Positions 24,735 through 34,159 of a stretch of DNA of 64,000 bases are shown here, piece after piece. The translations under genes and the position numbers were made by a program. The notes beneath the pieces are model-generated. The model worked only from the letters and a program-made list of their open reading frames with translations. It searched no databases and was not told the DNA's origin. This DNA comes from Ruminococcus albus AD2013. GTDB taxonomy: Bacteria > Bacillota > Clostridia > Oscillospirales > Ruminococcaceae. The first letter of the stretch is position 1. Each line of letters opens with the position of its first letter. The stretch is from the NCBI RefSeq assembly GCF_000526775.1, contig NZ_JAGS01000001.1:1984001-2048000 (forward strand), given 5' to 3'.

Positions 24735-24789
24735 TATAATGAATATTGTCAGAAGACGTACAGCGAATCTGTAATACATTATATTACAG
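24735..24789 (+). promoter_or_regulatory. promoter -10 and dyad operator of the htrA gene
   Basis: TATAAT at 24735-24740, without a clear -35, then the inverted repeat CTGTAATA-5-TATTACAG at 24769-24789, between the start point and the ribosome site. A weak -35 plus a downstream dyad suggests control by a regulator that I cannot name. Confidence 0.55.
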
Positions 24790-24819
24790 AACGATCGGTT
24801 TGTCAAGGAGGGCGTTTGA

Positions 24820-26253
24820 TTGAACGGATATAACGGCGGCGGATATCCGCCTTATGATGAAAACAGAACACCCTCGGTACAGCAGCCCTATGTGAACCGT
24901 GAAAGCTTAGGCGATAAGCCGAACTTTGTTCCGCAGGGTATAGCGCACGAGTACTCCTATGAACCCATGGGAAAGAAAAGCTCGACGGCCAAGAAGATAC
25001 TCACCGCATTTGCGGCGATACTGGGTGTTGGCGCGATAGCTGTTACTTCAATAGTGGGCTACAGGATAGTCACGGACAGAGACCGTATTTTCCCCGCGGA
25101 CAGAAATGACGCTGTCGGCAAAGAAGTTGCAGACACTGAGCATATCGATCCTTCTGCTGCTTCTGTCAACAGGAGCAATCTTCCTACGCTGGAACAGCTG
25201 GCGGCGCCTGACGACGCTATGAAGATACCCGACATCATCAGCAAGATGACTCCCTCGGTGGTGGGCATAAGCTGTATCACTAATCAGGGCATAGCTACGG
25301 GTTCGGGCATAGTACTCAGCGAAGACGGATATATCATCACCAATGCACACGTAATAAAGGACGCACAGTCCATATCAGTAGTGCTCCCCCCTTATTACGG
25401 GAACGGCAATGAGAATCAGGATGAGCTGACTTACACTGCAGAGAATGTCGGTAAGGATACACAGACCGATCTGGCAGTGCTGAAGATCGAAAAGAACGAT
25501 CTTGTGAAAGCTGAGATAGGAAAATCTGCCGATGTGCAGGTGGGCGAGCTTGCGATAGTTATAGGAAATCCTCTTGGACTTGATCTGGCGAACACTGCTA
25601 CTTCGGGAATAATCTCGGCTAAGGACAGGACGATAACCGTTGAAGATATCACCATGAAAGTCTTCCAGACCGATGCTTCGATAAACGGAGGAAACTCGGG
25701 CGGTGCACTGATAAATGCTTACGGGCAGGTAGTCGGGATAACCTCGGCTAAGGTAGCATCGGCGGAAGTTGAAGGTCTCGGATTTGCGATACCCATAGAT
25801 GATGCTCTGCCTATAGTCAGCGACCTTATGAGCTACGGCTATGTAACAGGCAGACCCAGCCTCGGTATAACAGGCGCTGATGTTAAATCCGCTTACTCCA
25901 CCTACTACGGGATACCTCAGGGATTCCTGGTAAAGACTGTAACCGAGGGCAGCGGTGCACAGGCTGCGGGTCTTAAAGAGAATGACATCATCATCGCAAT
26001 AGATGATACTATAATAAACGGCATTGTTCAGCTGAACGATGTCAAGAACAAGCATAAACCCGGCGACACGGTAACACTGACAGTTTACCGCAGCAACCGA
26101 AAGATAAATATAGACGTTGTACTTGACGAAGCCACCGGCGAAACGGCTGTCACCGAAAATAACGACACCCGCCGCAGCAGCGATTACTACAACGATTACA
26201 ACGACTATGACAATTACTACTACGACCCTTTCAGTTTTTTCGGAGGGTTCTGA
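24820..26253 (+). CDS. HtrA/DegP-type membrane serine protease
   Basis: 477 residues. Cytoplasmic proline/tyrosine-rich N-terminus, one membrane helix (about residues 52-76, AFAAILGVGAIAVTSIVGY), extracellular trypsin-like domain with H in ITNAHVIKDA, D in TQTDLAVLKI and S in GGNSGGALIN, then one PDZ domain (SLGITGADV to TLTVYRSNRKI) and an Asn/Asp/Tyr-rich tail. Degrades misfolded exported proteins. Start is TTG 24820, 8 nt after AAGGAGG. Convergent with the two-component system. Confidence 0.93.
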   Translation: MNGYNGGGYPPYDENRTPSVQQPYVNRESLGDKPNFVPQGIAHEYSYEPMGKKSSTAKKILTAFAAILGVGAIAVTSIVGYRIVTDRDRIFPADRNDAVGKEVADTEHIDPSAASVNRSNLPTLEQLAAPDDAMKIPDIISKMTPSVVGISCITNQGIATGSGIVLSEDGYIITNAHVIKDAQSISVVLPPYYGNGNENQDELTYTAENVGKDTQTDLAVLKIEKNDLVKAEIGKSADVQVGELAIVIGNPLGLDLANTATSGIISAKDRTITVEDITMKVFQTDASINGGNSGGALINAYGQVVGITSAKVASAEVEGLGFAIPIDDALPIVSDLMSYGYVTGRPSLGITGADVKSAYSTYYGIPQGFLVKTVTEGSGAQAAGLKENDIIIAIDDTIINGIVQLNDVKNKHKPGDTVTLTVYRSNRKINIDVVLDEATGETAVTENNDTRRSSDYYNDYNDYDNYYYDPFSFFGGF

Positions 26254-26298
26254 CAAAGCATTCTTCTAATCATTTTTCATATTCTTTACTTCCGGGAA

Positions 26299-26335
26299 AG
26301 GGCTGCACAAATGTGCGGCTCTTTTCTTTTGTATT
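26299..26335 (+). terminator. terminator of htrA
   Basis: GCTGCACA/TGTGCGGC hairpin followed by TCTTTTCTTTT. Confidence 0.8.
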
Positions 26336-26342
26336 TTCAGGC

Positions 26343-26380
26343 AAAAAAAGAACAGCTGACACAGGATCAGCTGTTCTTTC
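26343..26380 (-). terminator. terminator of the two-component operon
   Basis: AAAGAACAGCTGA stem and its complement (26347-26379) followed on the minus strand by a run of seven T. Confidence 0.85.
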
Positions 26381-26402
26381 GGGTTTATGATATTACAAAA
26401 GG

Positions 26403-27872
26403 TCATATAGGTATCTCAAACCAGAATGTAGTGCCCTTGCCCTCTTCCGAGCGGACACCGAAGGGGAAATCGTGGCATTTCAGTATCTCCTTGCATATCG
26501 CAAGTCCGAGACCTGTGCCTACCACATCACGCTTGACTTTAGCATCGCGGTAATACCTGTCGAATACCTTTGGCAAAAGGTCTTTTGCAATACCTTTTCC
26601 GTTATCGGATACTTCAATGCGGACAGATTTTTCAGAGTTTATCTGCTTGATGCGTATGACCTTATGGTCACCTGTATAGTTTATAGCGTTGTTTATGAAG
26701 TTGTATATCACCTGATCGAGTTTATCGGGATCGGCATCTATCTGCCTGTCCTCATCGGGTTCATACTTCATATCGTAGCCGTTCTGTTCGATGACCAGCT
26801 GATATCTGGTCATGCAGTCGTTTATTTTATCGACTATGGAGAACTTACGGCGATTGAGCTCCATATTTCCGCTTTCCAGCTTTGAAAGCTCCAGCAGATT
26901 ATTCACAAGATTCGAGAGCCTGTCGGCTTCATCGATTATTACCTGTATGTGTTCAGCCCTTTTTACTGGATTATCACCCGAAAGGTCGCGTATCATCTCA
27001 GCGTAGGCTTTGACCATGGTAAGAGGCGTGCGGAGATCGTGGGAGATATTGGCTATCAGGTCTTTTCTGAGATCACTTACCTTGCGAATCTCATTTTTGG
27101 CATCATTAAGGACTTCTGCCAGTTTTTCGGTTTCTCTGTAACCCTTGCCCTTGAATTCAACATCAAAATCGCCTTCACCGAAACGCTTGGCGGTCTTGGT
27201 GATGCTGACTATGGGTCGGGTGAGCCTCATGGCTGCCAATGTACCCACGATTATCGCCAGTTCAAAGAGGATTATGGATATGAACATAAGCTGTTCCCTG
27301 ATTATCTTCACCGTGGAATCTATCGGTTCGATGGTGGATTCGATGAACAAGTAAGCCTGATCTGGAGAATCATCGGTATAGATCTCGGCACAGTATATCA
27401 TTTCCTTGACATTGAGATCATCATTATCAAAGGTGACGGTATAACAGTTGTCCGAAGCCTTTTCAAGAGCACTTTTAAGCTCGAAAATATACATGGAATA
27501 ATTATTCTCGATATCATCGTAGAGCTTTGAATAGGAGCCCAGATTATTCTCGGAGGTCAGCGGGTTGCCGTCCACGTCGGTTATGACAATGCACATACTG
27601 TTCTCATAAGCGACAGTCCTGTTGATATGACCCTGTTCCTCAGTGCCGTATGCCTGTATGATACGGTTCGCCTCGCGGCTTATGCTGCTGACTTTCGCGG
27701 ACTTATAATAATTGTACAAAAAAACGTACTGCCCCAACCAGAGCACCACAAGTATCACTATGGCAAACAGCACGAAGTATATCCAGACAAAGGTCTGCAT
27801 ACTGCGCTTGCCCTTGCGGATATCCCTTACAGTTTTCCCGAGACCTTTGGACTTTTTACTGGATCTTTTCAA
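26403..27872 (-). CDS. sensor histidine kinase
   Basis: 489 residues. Two membrane helices (about 27-48 and 195-216) flank an extracellular sensor of about 140 residues; then HAMP (RLTRPIVSITKTAKRFGEG, about 217-270), HisKA with phospho-acceptor in ANISHDLRTPLTMVKAYAEM (His about 284), and HATPase N box NFINNAINYTG, G1 VSDNGKGI, G2 GTGLGLAICKEI. The start is TTG 27872, which overlaps the regulator gene by 17 bp; the ribosome site is weak. Signal unknown. Confidence 0.93.
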   Translation of the reverse strand: MKRSSKKSKGLGKTVRDIRKGKRSMQTFVWIYFVLFAIVILVVLWLGQYVFLYNYYKSAKVSSISREANRIIQAYGTEEQGHINRTVAYENSMCIVITDVDGNPLTSENNLGSYSKLYDDIENNYSMYIFELKSALEKASDNCYTVTFDNDDLNVKEMIYCAEIYTDDSPDQAYLFIESTIEPIDSTVKIIREQLMFISIILFELAIIVGTLAAMRLTRPIVSITKTAKRFGEGDFDVEFKGKGYRETEKLAEVLNDAKNEIRKVSDLRKDLIANISHDLRTPLTMVKAYAEMIRDLSGDNPVKRAEHIQVIIDEADRLSNLVNNLLELSKLESGNMELNRRKFSIVDKINDCMTRYQLVIEQNGYDMKYEPDEDRQIDADPDKLDQVIYNFINNAINYTGDHKVIRIKQINSEKSVRIEVSDNGKGIAKDLLPKVFDRYYRDAKVKRDVVGTGLGLAICKEILKCHDFPFGVRSEEGKGTTFWFEIPI

Positions 27873-28530
27873 ACTTATACCCCATTCCTCTCAGGGTAAC
27901 GATAAGGTTGCGGTATGGTCCGAGAGAGTTTCTCAGCATTTTTATGTGAGTATCTATGGTTCTGTCATCGCCGTAGAAATCGAAGCCCCAGACTTCCTCA
28001 AGAAGCTTTTCTCTTGAAAGGGCGATATTCATATTTCTCACTAGATAGAAAAGGAGATCGTACTCCTTGGGGGTCATGGAGACCTTTTCGCCATCTATCT
28101 TGACTTCCCTTGCGGTGAAGTTTATCTCGAGTCCCTGATACTTGATGATATCCTCGGTAGTGTGGGATGCCTTTGCGCGGTTGAGTACCGCTCTGACTCT
28201 CGCCATGAGTTCCTTGGGCGAAAAAGGCTTGACCATATAGTCGTCTATGCCTATCTCGAATCCGAAGAGCTTATCATACTCCTCGCCCCTTGCGGAGAGC
28301 ATTATCACAGGTATCTTCTTGATCTTCTGTATCTCCTTGCAGGCGGAATATCCGTCAAGTCTGGGCATCATGATATCCATTATTATGATATCGAAATCAT
28401 CGTTCTTCACCATTTCCACAGCTTCCATGCCGTCTGCTGCCTCGGCTACTTCATAGCCCTCGAACTCAGCGTACTCCTTGATGATGGTACGTATCTTCGC
28501 CTCATCGTCTACTGCCAGTATCTTTGCCAT
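27856..28530 (-). CDS. OmpR-family response regulator
   Basis: 224 residues. Receiver domain with acidic pair DDEAK, phospho-Asp in IIMDIMMPRLDGY (about residue 52), Thr/Ser in VIMLSARGEEYD and Lys in YMVKPFSPKEL; winged-helix DNA-binding domain with KEYDLLFYLVRNMNIALSRE and ending DDRTIDTHIKMLRNSLGP, GMGYKFEK. ATG 28530 has AAGGAG upstream. Its leader carries a GTCCGCA/TGCGGAC hairpin (about 28555-28571). Confidence 0.95.
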   Translation of the reverse strand: MAKILAVDDEAKIRTIIKEYAEFEGYEVAEAADGMEAVEMVKNDDFDIIIMDIMMPRLDGYSACKEIQKIKKIPVIMLSARGEEYDKLFGFEIGIDDYMVKPFSPKELMARVRAVLNRAKASHTTEDIIKYQGLEINFTAREVKIDGEKVSMTPKEYDLLFYLVRNMNIALSREKLLEEVWGFDFYGDDRTIDTHIKMLRNSLGPYRNLIVTLRGMGYKFEKIQ

Positions 28531-28640
28531 CAGTTGTCAGCTCCTTTTCAGAGGTCCGCATTGTGCGGACAATTTCCTAAAAATATGATAATCCCGGAAT
28601 GTGTATTTTTCGTGACCGATCATTGTTAACGGCATAATAA

Positions 28641-29126
28641 TTATTTTCCGCCCTTTATGCGTGGTGCGATATAGCTCCTTATCTCATGGAACTTACCGTT
28701 CTCAAACGGGAAAGGTCTGCCGTCTTCCTGTTTCCCGGTGCGGGTCTTGCTTTTAAAGCTGTATTCCCCTGATCTTGCGGTTATCTTAAGGGTCTCAAGA
28801 TAATAAGGTACTTCCATCAGCATGAGAGTATCAATAAACTCGTAGCTGACCTCTGCTTTTTCGATATCCTTATAGGGAAAAACATACTTTTTCCAGCATA
28901 CAGCCACCCGCAGAGCGTCATCATCAGCACTTATGACGCAGGGAACACACGCCGCAAGGTGCAGCGATATTATGTATATCAGCATTGCAGATATAAGCGT
29001 TATCAGCCCAACAGTAGTTGAATCGAACAACACTGCCGTCATGACAGGCAAAAGCACCATTGCTGCTGCGCCAAATACAGCAATGGACAAATAATATGAA
29101 CTTTTGAATGTAAACCTTTTTTTCAT
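28641..29126 (-). CDS. membrane protein with PH-like tail, 161 aa
   Basis: Two adjacent membrane helices (SIAVFGAAAMVLLPVMTAVLF and TVGLITLISAMLIYIISLHL, each about 20 residues) lead to a soluble beta-rich domain (DDALRVAVCWKKYVFPYKDIEKAEVSYEF and on). The VFPYKDI-x-KAEV pattern resembles bacterial PH (bPH-type) domains. No enzyme motif. ATG 29126 follows GGCAGGG. Transcribed between the VanY gene and the regulator gene. Confidence 0.65.
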   Translation of the reverse strand: MKKRFTFKSSYYLSIAVFGAAAMVLLPVMTAVLFDSTTVGLITLISAMLIYIISLHLAACVPCVISADDDALRVAVCWKKYVFPYKDIEKAEVSYEFIDTLMLMEVPYYLETLKITARSGEYSFKSKTRTGKQEDGRPFPFENGKFHEIRSYIAPRIKGGK

Positions 29127-29148
29127 AACGTAACCCTGCCATTTGTAT

Positions 29149-29179
29149 AAAAATCGCCCCCGCTTTCAAAGCAGGGGCG
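29149..29179 (-). terminator. terminator of the VanY-like gene
   Basis: CGCCCCTGCTTT/AAAGCGGGGGCG hairpin (29155-29179), then ATTTTTAT on the minus strand. Confidence 0.85.
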
Positions 29180-29187
29180 AAAAGCTG

Positions 29188-30237
29188 TCATTGTACCTGA
29201 CTTTCATAGCCTTCATCGTAGTAAGTGCCGTTTTCGCTTTCAGCATCAGTATCGGTACTGCCGCCGGGACCATCGACTGTGACGCCCATTTCTTCGGCAA
29301 GCTGCTGCTGTGAAACACCGTCGGGCGCATCATCATAACTTGATGTTACACCTAAGTATTCCTCCAGACACAGACCCTTTGATGTGATCTCTTTTGCTAT
29401 ATCAACGCCTACGTACCTGATGTGCCATGACTCATACTCATACCCCGTTATAGCCTCTTTCCCCTTTGGAAAACGTATAATGAAACCGTAATCCGCACAG
29501 TGTGCCGCCAGCCATCTTGCTTCGGCGGTATCACTGAATGAGAAGTCCGTCGAATTGACATCGAAGCACAGTCCCGACTGATGCTCGGAATATCCGGGTC
29601 GGGAGGATACTCTGTCAGCCTCGGCTATTCCCCTGTCAAGAGCATAGCTGTAATACAGCGCATACTGCTCATCGTAACTGCGGAATCCCGAATTGACGTA
29701 GAGGTACAGCCCATCATTGAAAGCCGCCGCCGTCATATCATCAAATGCCGCCTGAGCTGCTGTACTTATGCCGGGTGCGTAATCCTTCGGCAAAGGATAG
29801 GTCTTGTTGACGATAAGTATGCCGTCAACATATGTAAGACCATCGACCTGCTGTATCTTGTGTCCTGCCTGCGGTTTTTCCTCTTCGGAACTGTCGGTAT
29901 CGATCTCCTGAACTGTCGGCTTCACGACTTTGCTTTGCGACGCTTTGGCTTTTGCCTGCTTTTCATCCCGCTTTTTGCGGTAGGATGCGTAGCAGCCCCT
30001 GCAAAGTATGAATACCAGAACTACAGCTACTATCAGTACCAGTGTGCGGTTGCGCTTTATACGTCTGCGCTCGGCCGCGCGGCGTCTGTCCCTGATGCGC
30101 TGTCTTATCATCTCCTCACGGGCTTTTTCCTCGGGAGAAAGTTCATACCTTGACAGATCATAATAATCTATGGCTGTTTCCGCTCCATTAACAGCACGCT
30201 CCTCCTCGGGAACGTTTCTGTTATCATTTTCGATCAT
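29188..30237 (-). CDS. VanY-like D-alanyl-D-alanine carboxypeptidase
   Basis: 349 residues. Cytoplasmic basic N-terminus, one membrane helix (RTLVLIVAVVLVFILCRG, about 64-81), linker, then a peptidase M15B domain: YVNSGFRSYDEQYALY, zinc ligands in SEHQSGLCFDVNS (His and Asp) and the catalytic Glu/His in YEYESWHIRYVG. It trims the terminal D-Ala of peptidoglycan stems. A disordered tail of about 60 residues follows. ATG 30237 follows GAGGAAG. Here the domain is not linked to vancomycin-resistance genes, so a housekeeping role is likely. Confidence 0.9.
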   Translation of the reverse strand: MIENDNRNVPEEERAVNGAETAIDYYDLSRYELSPEEKAREEMIRQRIRDRRRAAERRRIKRNRTLVLIVAVVLVFILCRGCYASYRKKRDEKQAKAKASQSKVVKPTVQEIDTDSSEEEKPQAGHKIQQVDGLTYVDGILIVNKTYPLPKDYAPGISTAAQAAFDDMTAAAFNDGLYLYVNSGFRSYDEQYALYYSYALDRGIAEADRVSSRPGYSEHQSGLCFDVNSTDFSFSDTAEARWLAAHCADYGFIIRFPKGKEAITGYEYESWHIRYVGVDIAKEITSKGLCLEEYLGVTSSYDDAPDGVSQQQLAEEMGVTVDGPGGSTDTDAESENGTYYDEGYESQVQ

Positions 30238-30312
30238 ATCTTCCTCACTGTTTCAGCTGCCAAAAGAGTTCATGCGCGGCAGCATTCTCCATGCACTTCA
30301 TTTTACTTCATT

Positions 30313-30341
30313 ATTTTAACATACCGAACGAAAAAAATCAA
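30313..30341 (-). promoter_or_regulatory. promoter of the VanY-like gene
   Basis: Minus strand TTGATT, 17 nt, TAAAAT, about 75 bp before the start codon. Confidence 0.65.
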
Positions 30342-30420
30342 GTCGAAAGCTGTAAATGGCGAGGTGTTTTGATGTTTATTTGTGATTTATTCACATCGTA
30401 TTAACATAAACTGTTAATAA

Positions 30421-31878
30421 TTATATTATTTTTCCAGATACTGCCAGTTCTACCACCTTATACGCACCGTCATATATGCCTGCTTTTTTTGCAGTGATGA
30501 TATTTTCACACATTTTTTCGATGATATCACCGTTATGCTGGATAAGCTTCATCATGCCGCAGGTCTCCGCGGGGGTGGAACATTCGTAGGTGCCGTCACC
30601 GACTTCTGCCGCACGCACAGCGCCCCACGCTTCGTGACCGCCCACGCGCTTAATCATCAGCTTGGGTATGGGATAGAAAGCCAGTTCGCTGGGCTTGGTG
30701 ATAAGCACATCGGAACAGCGCATAAGCAGATTTGTGGAGTAGACCGCCGCGAAGATATCCTCATGGCAGAAAGCGTGTATGCCGAACACCTCTCCGTCAA
30801 TCGCCTGTCCTGCAAACTCGGAAGTCTCGGTGAAATCGTTGAAATGCTCGGTAACATAGGGCATCATATGGGGCATCTCGGTCTTCAGCTGTTCCCACAC
30901 ATTTTTATGGTCGCCCACATTTATGAAAAGTGCAGCCTTTGCCTTTTTGATATAGGGAAGCATTCTCCTTATCATGGATACGAATATCTCCTTTTGTGCA
31001 CCTGCGCCGCCCACGGACATCAGCCAGCGTACAGCTTTGCCTTTCTGCGCCCTTTCGATGCGCTTTGCGCAGTCGTATTCGATATTGCTGACGAGTTCGT
31101 GGTCGATATAATGACCTGTATATACTACGGAATCCTCGGGCATGGGCTTGAGTATACGATGCTTGTCCATGCCGCGGAGTGCGCGGTATCCCAGATACGC
31201 CGAGGGAGTCTGGACTGTATGGACTGCACCCTCGGAAAGATGCAGTGCCATAGGCCAGTTATCGGGAACAGCGTTCACCACATGGGTGAGACCTGCGTGT
31301 ATCGCCGCCTGCGATGGCCATACGTGGGTGGCAACATAGGGTATATCCTTGGGCAGGTCGCGGAATACAGGTGTCATAAGTTCAGCCGTCTTCTGGTCGG
31401 AACAATTGTAGGTCAGCTGACGGAAGCCCTCGCTGTTCAGGGGTTCCCAGAAAAGTTTATTGAACAGTACGGACTTCTGAGAAATGCGTGAGCCCAGAGA
31501 ATACAGCTGATTCTGCCCTGCTATGACCTTGCCGCAGGTAGTATCGCCGAAAGAACAGAGGTCGAACCAATAAGGGTCATAGCCCATTGAACGGGCAGCG
31601 GAGGCTATCGCCATGGAGATACGGTAGTGACCGAAGCCCATGCGGATATTTCCGATGACAAGGCTCTTATCATTGAATGTAACTCCTGTCTTTCCGGATA
31701 TTTTAAGCTCCCGCACGCCGAGGGGCTCACCTATGGCGTGAGCGGGTGCGGCGGTGAGATGGTAAACCCTGTCCATATCACTGCCGTACTTTTTAATGAA
31801 CTTCTCCTTGCCTTTGACTGCCTTTCTGTAAACTGACTCTGACATCTGATTGCCGAATATCACTTTTGATCTTTCCAT
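30421..31878 (-). CDS. GT-B-like protein (glycosyltransferase 28/UgtP-like fold, uncertain)
   Basis: 485-residue soluble protein. IGNIRMGFGHYRISMAIASA (about residues 71-90) matches the N-terminal G-x-G-H loop of MurG/UgtP/MGDG-synthase-type GT-B enzymes. The later segment (RWLMSVGGAGAQKEIF, then DVLITKPSELAFYPIPKLMIKRVGGHEA) fits the C-terminal nucleotide-sugar lobe, where a KPSEL motif replaces the usual KPGG. The donor and acceptor are unknown. Divergent from the TetR gene; the shared intergenic region holds the TetR operator. ATG 31878 follows GGAGG. Confidence 0.6.
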   Translation of the reverse strand: MERSKVIFGNQMSESVYRKAVKGKEKFIKKYGSDMDRVYHLTAAPAHAIGEPLGVRELKISGKTGVTFNDKSLVIGNIRMGFGHYRISMAIASAARSMGYDPYWFDLCSFGDTTCGKVIAGQNQLYSLGSRISQKSVLFNKLFWEPLNSEGFRQLTYNCSDQKTAELMTPVFRDLPKDIPYVATHVWPSQAAIHAGLTHVVNAVPDNWPMALHLSEGAVHTVQTPSAYLGYRALRGMDKHRILKPMPEDSVVYTGHYIDHELVSNIEYDCAKRIERAQKGKAVRWLMSVGGAGAQKEIFVSMIRRMLPYIKKAKAALFINVGDHKNVWEQLKTEMPHMMPYVTEHFNDFTETSEFAGQAIDGEVFGIHAFCHEDIFAAVYSTNLLMRCSDVLITKPSELAFYPIPKLMIKRVGGHEAWGAVRAAEVGDGTYECSTPAETCGMMKLIQHNGDIIEKMCENIITAKKAGIYDGAYKVVELAVSGKII

Positions 31879-32007
31879 AGCTGTACCTCCATTTTGCAGT
31901 GTGCGGCTCGGCATAAATATTATTGCCGATTTACCGAACTTAAACGTTTCACGATTGTGTCTGTTGCAGAAAATTGTGTCGTAAATTTTAATATTTTCAT
32001 AGATCTC

Positions 32008-32063
32008 TTGACAAATGTCGGTTTATATGATAGACTATCTATCAGTTGATAGTAAGTCTATCA
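32008..32063 (+). promoter_or_regulatory. TetR-gene promoter with 36-bp nested palindromic operator
   Basis: TTGACA (32008-32013), 17 nt, TAGACT (32031-32036). The operator is one dyad centred at 32045.5: outer arms TGATAGACT/AGTCTATCA (32028-32036, 32055-32063) and inner arms CTATCA/TGATAG (32039-32044, 32047-32052). It covers the -10 box and the start point, so binding should block the gene's own transcription. Confidence 0.85.
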
Positions 32064-32083
32064 CATTTGAGGAGGTTTGTCAA

Positions 32084-32743
32084 GTGGTTAATGAGATTTG
32101 TTCCGATTTTTCAAGAAAAAATTTAAAAGTCCAGCGAACCGACCGTGCAGTCCTCACTGCCGCACAGCTTTTTCTCAAACAAGGCATCGAGGAGATAAAG
32201 ATGACAGATATCGCTGACGCAAGCGGCGTGGGAGTGGCTACTCTCTACCGTTATTTCGGCACAAAACCCCGTATGGTGACGGAAGCGATGACATATCTCT
32301 GGGACGAGGTCAATGAGCTTTTTGCAGGGGTATTTGATACCAAAGAATTCATGCAGCAGCCCGGCATCAAGCAGATAAACGACCTTATGCGTATGTATCT
32401 GGTGCTGTATGAGGCTCACAGCGATTTCATGCGGCTGTTGGGAGAGTTCGATACATATATAGTACGCGAGCAGATAGCCAAGGAAGACTTGCAGAAGTAT
32501 GAGAGTTCGATAATAAACTTTTATCCCGTACTGGTAAGGGCTTACGAAAAGGGGCTTAAAGACGGTACGGTGCGCAGGGTGGATAACTTCAAGATGCATT
32601 ATCTGACCTACGCCCATGCGCTGCTGGAAATGTGCAAGAAATTCGTCAAGGGCGAGCTTCTTCCATCTGACAGGAGCGATTACGCAGTAGCGGAACTTGA
32701 ACTGCTGATAAACACAGGTGTGAACTACCTCAGCGCAAGATAA
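32084..32743 (+). CDS. TetR-family transcriptional repressor
   Basis: 219 residues. N-terminal helix-turn-helix typical of TetR: AVLTAAQLFLKQGIEEIKMTDIADASG.. (split: AAQLFLKQGIEEIKM, then DIADASGVGVATLYRYFGTK, residues about 28-70), with an effector-binding C-terminal domain (about 85-219). Start chosen at GTG 32084, 8 nt after AGGAGG; the frame is open upstream but would run through the operator. It should repress itself and probably the divergent GT-B-like gene and the downstream symporter and alpha-galactosidase. The ligand is unknown. Confidence 0.9.
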   Translation: MVNEICSDFSRKNLKVQRTDRAVLTAAQLFLKQGIEEIKMTDIADASGVGVATLYRYFGTKPRMVTEAMTYLWDEVNELFAGVFDTKEFMQQPGIKQINDLMRMYLVLYEAHSDFMRLLGEFDTYIVREQIAKEDLQKYESSIINFYPVLVRAYEKGLKDGTVRRVDNFKMHYLTYAHALLEMCKKFVKGELLPSDRSDYAVAELELLINTGVNYLSAR

Positions 32744-32768
32744 GCTGAGAACGACAGGGGGCATGGAT

Positions 32769-34157
32769 ATGGAGAACAAGAAAATAGCTTCAAACAAAAT
32801 ACTCTGGATATTCGCAATAGGTCAGCTGGGCTGGTCAACTCTGGCGGGCATAATCACTAACTGGCTGGTAAAATTCTATGAACCCGATAAACTTCCCGAG
32901 GGGCACAGCTACTTTATACCCCAGGGAAGGATAGTGCTTGGACTTCTGACGGCAATGGGCGTTATCGCCGCGGCGGGACGTATTTTCGATGCCGTGACCG
33001 ACCCTTACATCGCAGGCAAGTCCGACGGATTCAAGCATCGTCTGGGCAGGCGCATACCTTTCATGAGGGTGGCGGCTATACCCTTCGGTGTTATGACAGT
33101 TCTGATATTCACACTTCCTTTCAAGGGTGAGAGCTACGGAAATTTCGGACTTCTGTTTTTGTTCTGTATGCTGTTCTACCTTTGCATGACAGCTTACTGC
33201 ACACCTTACAACGCACTTATCCCCGAACTTGGCAGAACACAGGAAACGAGGATAAATCTTTCCACCTATATTTCCGTGACTTACTTCTTCGGTTCGGGCA
33301 TATCTTACCTTGTGCCGAACATCGCGGGGATATTCTCGGGGGCTATGGGCTACACAAACAGCTTCAGGCTGACGGTGGGCATACTTTCAGCGATAGCTGT
33401 TGTATGTATGCTGGTGCCCGCTTTCCTGATAGACGAGAACGCTTATGCCGATACCACACCTACCGAGGGCACAGCTTTCGGTTCGCTGATGGCTACTTTC
33501 AAGAACGGTGATTTCCGTACATTTGTGGCTTCGGACATATTCTACTGGATAGGACTTACAATGTTCCAGACAGGACTTCCCTTCTACATCACTACTCTGC
33601 TGGGACTTAAAGAAACCTGGGCATTCCCCATGTTTGCGGCTATGACTTTCTTCTCGCTGCTGTGCTATGCGCCTGTGAACATCTTCGCAAAGAAAATGGG
33701 CAAGAAGAAACTTATCGCTTTTGCTTTCATGTTCTTCTCCGTGACTTTCCTTGTAACTTCACTGGCAGGCATACTGCCAATACCGGGTGTGGCATACGGA
33801 TTCATCATCGCGGCGCTGGCGGCTATTCCTATGGCGATACTTGGCATACTTCCCCAGGCTGTGGTGGCTGATATCTCAGAAGCTGACAAGATAGAAACAG
33901 GCGAAAGCCGTCAGGGTATGTTCTACGCGGCACGAACTTTCGCTTTCAAGATGGGACAGTCGCTGGCTATGCTGCTGTTCACCAGTATAAAGACCATCAA
34001 CTCGGACGTACCCTCGGGCGAGAGCGGTTACGGTCTCGGACTCAGGATAACTGCTATACTGGCTACCGTGCTTTGTCTTATCGGCGGACTTATATTCTTC
34101 CGATACAACGAAAAGGACGTTATCTCAAAACTTGAAAGCACAAACAAGGAGGGCTGA
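32769..34157 (+). CDS. GPH-family sugar:cation symporter (MelB/XylP-like)
   Basis: 462 residues with about 12 membrane helices. GRIFDAVTDPYIAGKSDG near residue 68 is the glycoside-pentoside-hexuronide (MelB-type) motif with the cation-binding Asp pair (DAVTDP). Next to a GH36 alpha-galactosidase, uptake of melibiose, raffinose or a related galactoside is the likely role. Start: ATG 32769 has GGGG 8 nt upstream; an ATG two codons earlier is too close. 25 bp after the TetR gene, 2 bp before the alpha-galactosidase. Confidence 0.92.
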   Translation: MENKKIASNKILWIFAIGQLGWSTLAGIITNWLVKFYEPDKLPEGHSYFIPQGRIVLGLLTAMGVIAAAGRIFDAVTDPYIAGKSDGFKHRLGRRIPFMRVAAIPFGVMTVLIFTLPFKGESYGNFGLLFLFCMLFYLCMTAYCTPYNALIPELGRTQETRINLSTYISVTYFFGSGISYLVPNIAGIFSGAMGYTNSFRLTVGILSAIAVVCMLVPAFLIDENAYADTTPTEGTAFGSLMATFKNGDFRTFVASDIFYWIGLTMFQTGLPFYITTLLGLKETWAFPMFAAMTFFSLLCYAPVNIFAKKMGKKKLIAFAFMFFSVTFLVTSLAGILPIPGVAYGFIIAALAAIPMAILGILPQAVVADISEADKIETGESRQGMFYAARTFAFKMGQSLAMLLFTSIKTINSDVPSGESGYGLGLRITAILATVLCLIGGLIFFRYNEKDVISKLESTNKEG

Positions 34158-34159
34158 CG

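Noticed and set aside
31885..31980. CcpA (cre) site near TTAAACGTTTCA
   Set aside because: The palindrome AAACGTTT is one base short of the cre spacing, so it does not fit the consensus.
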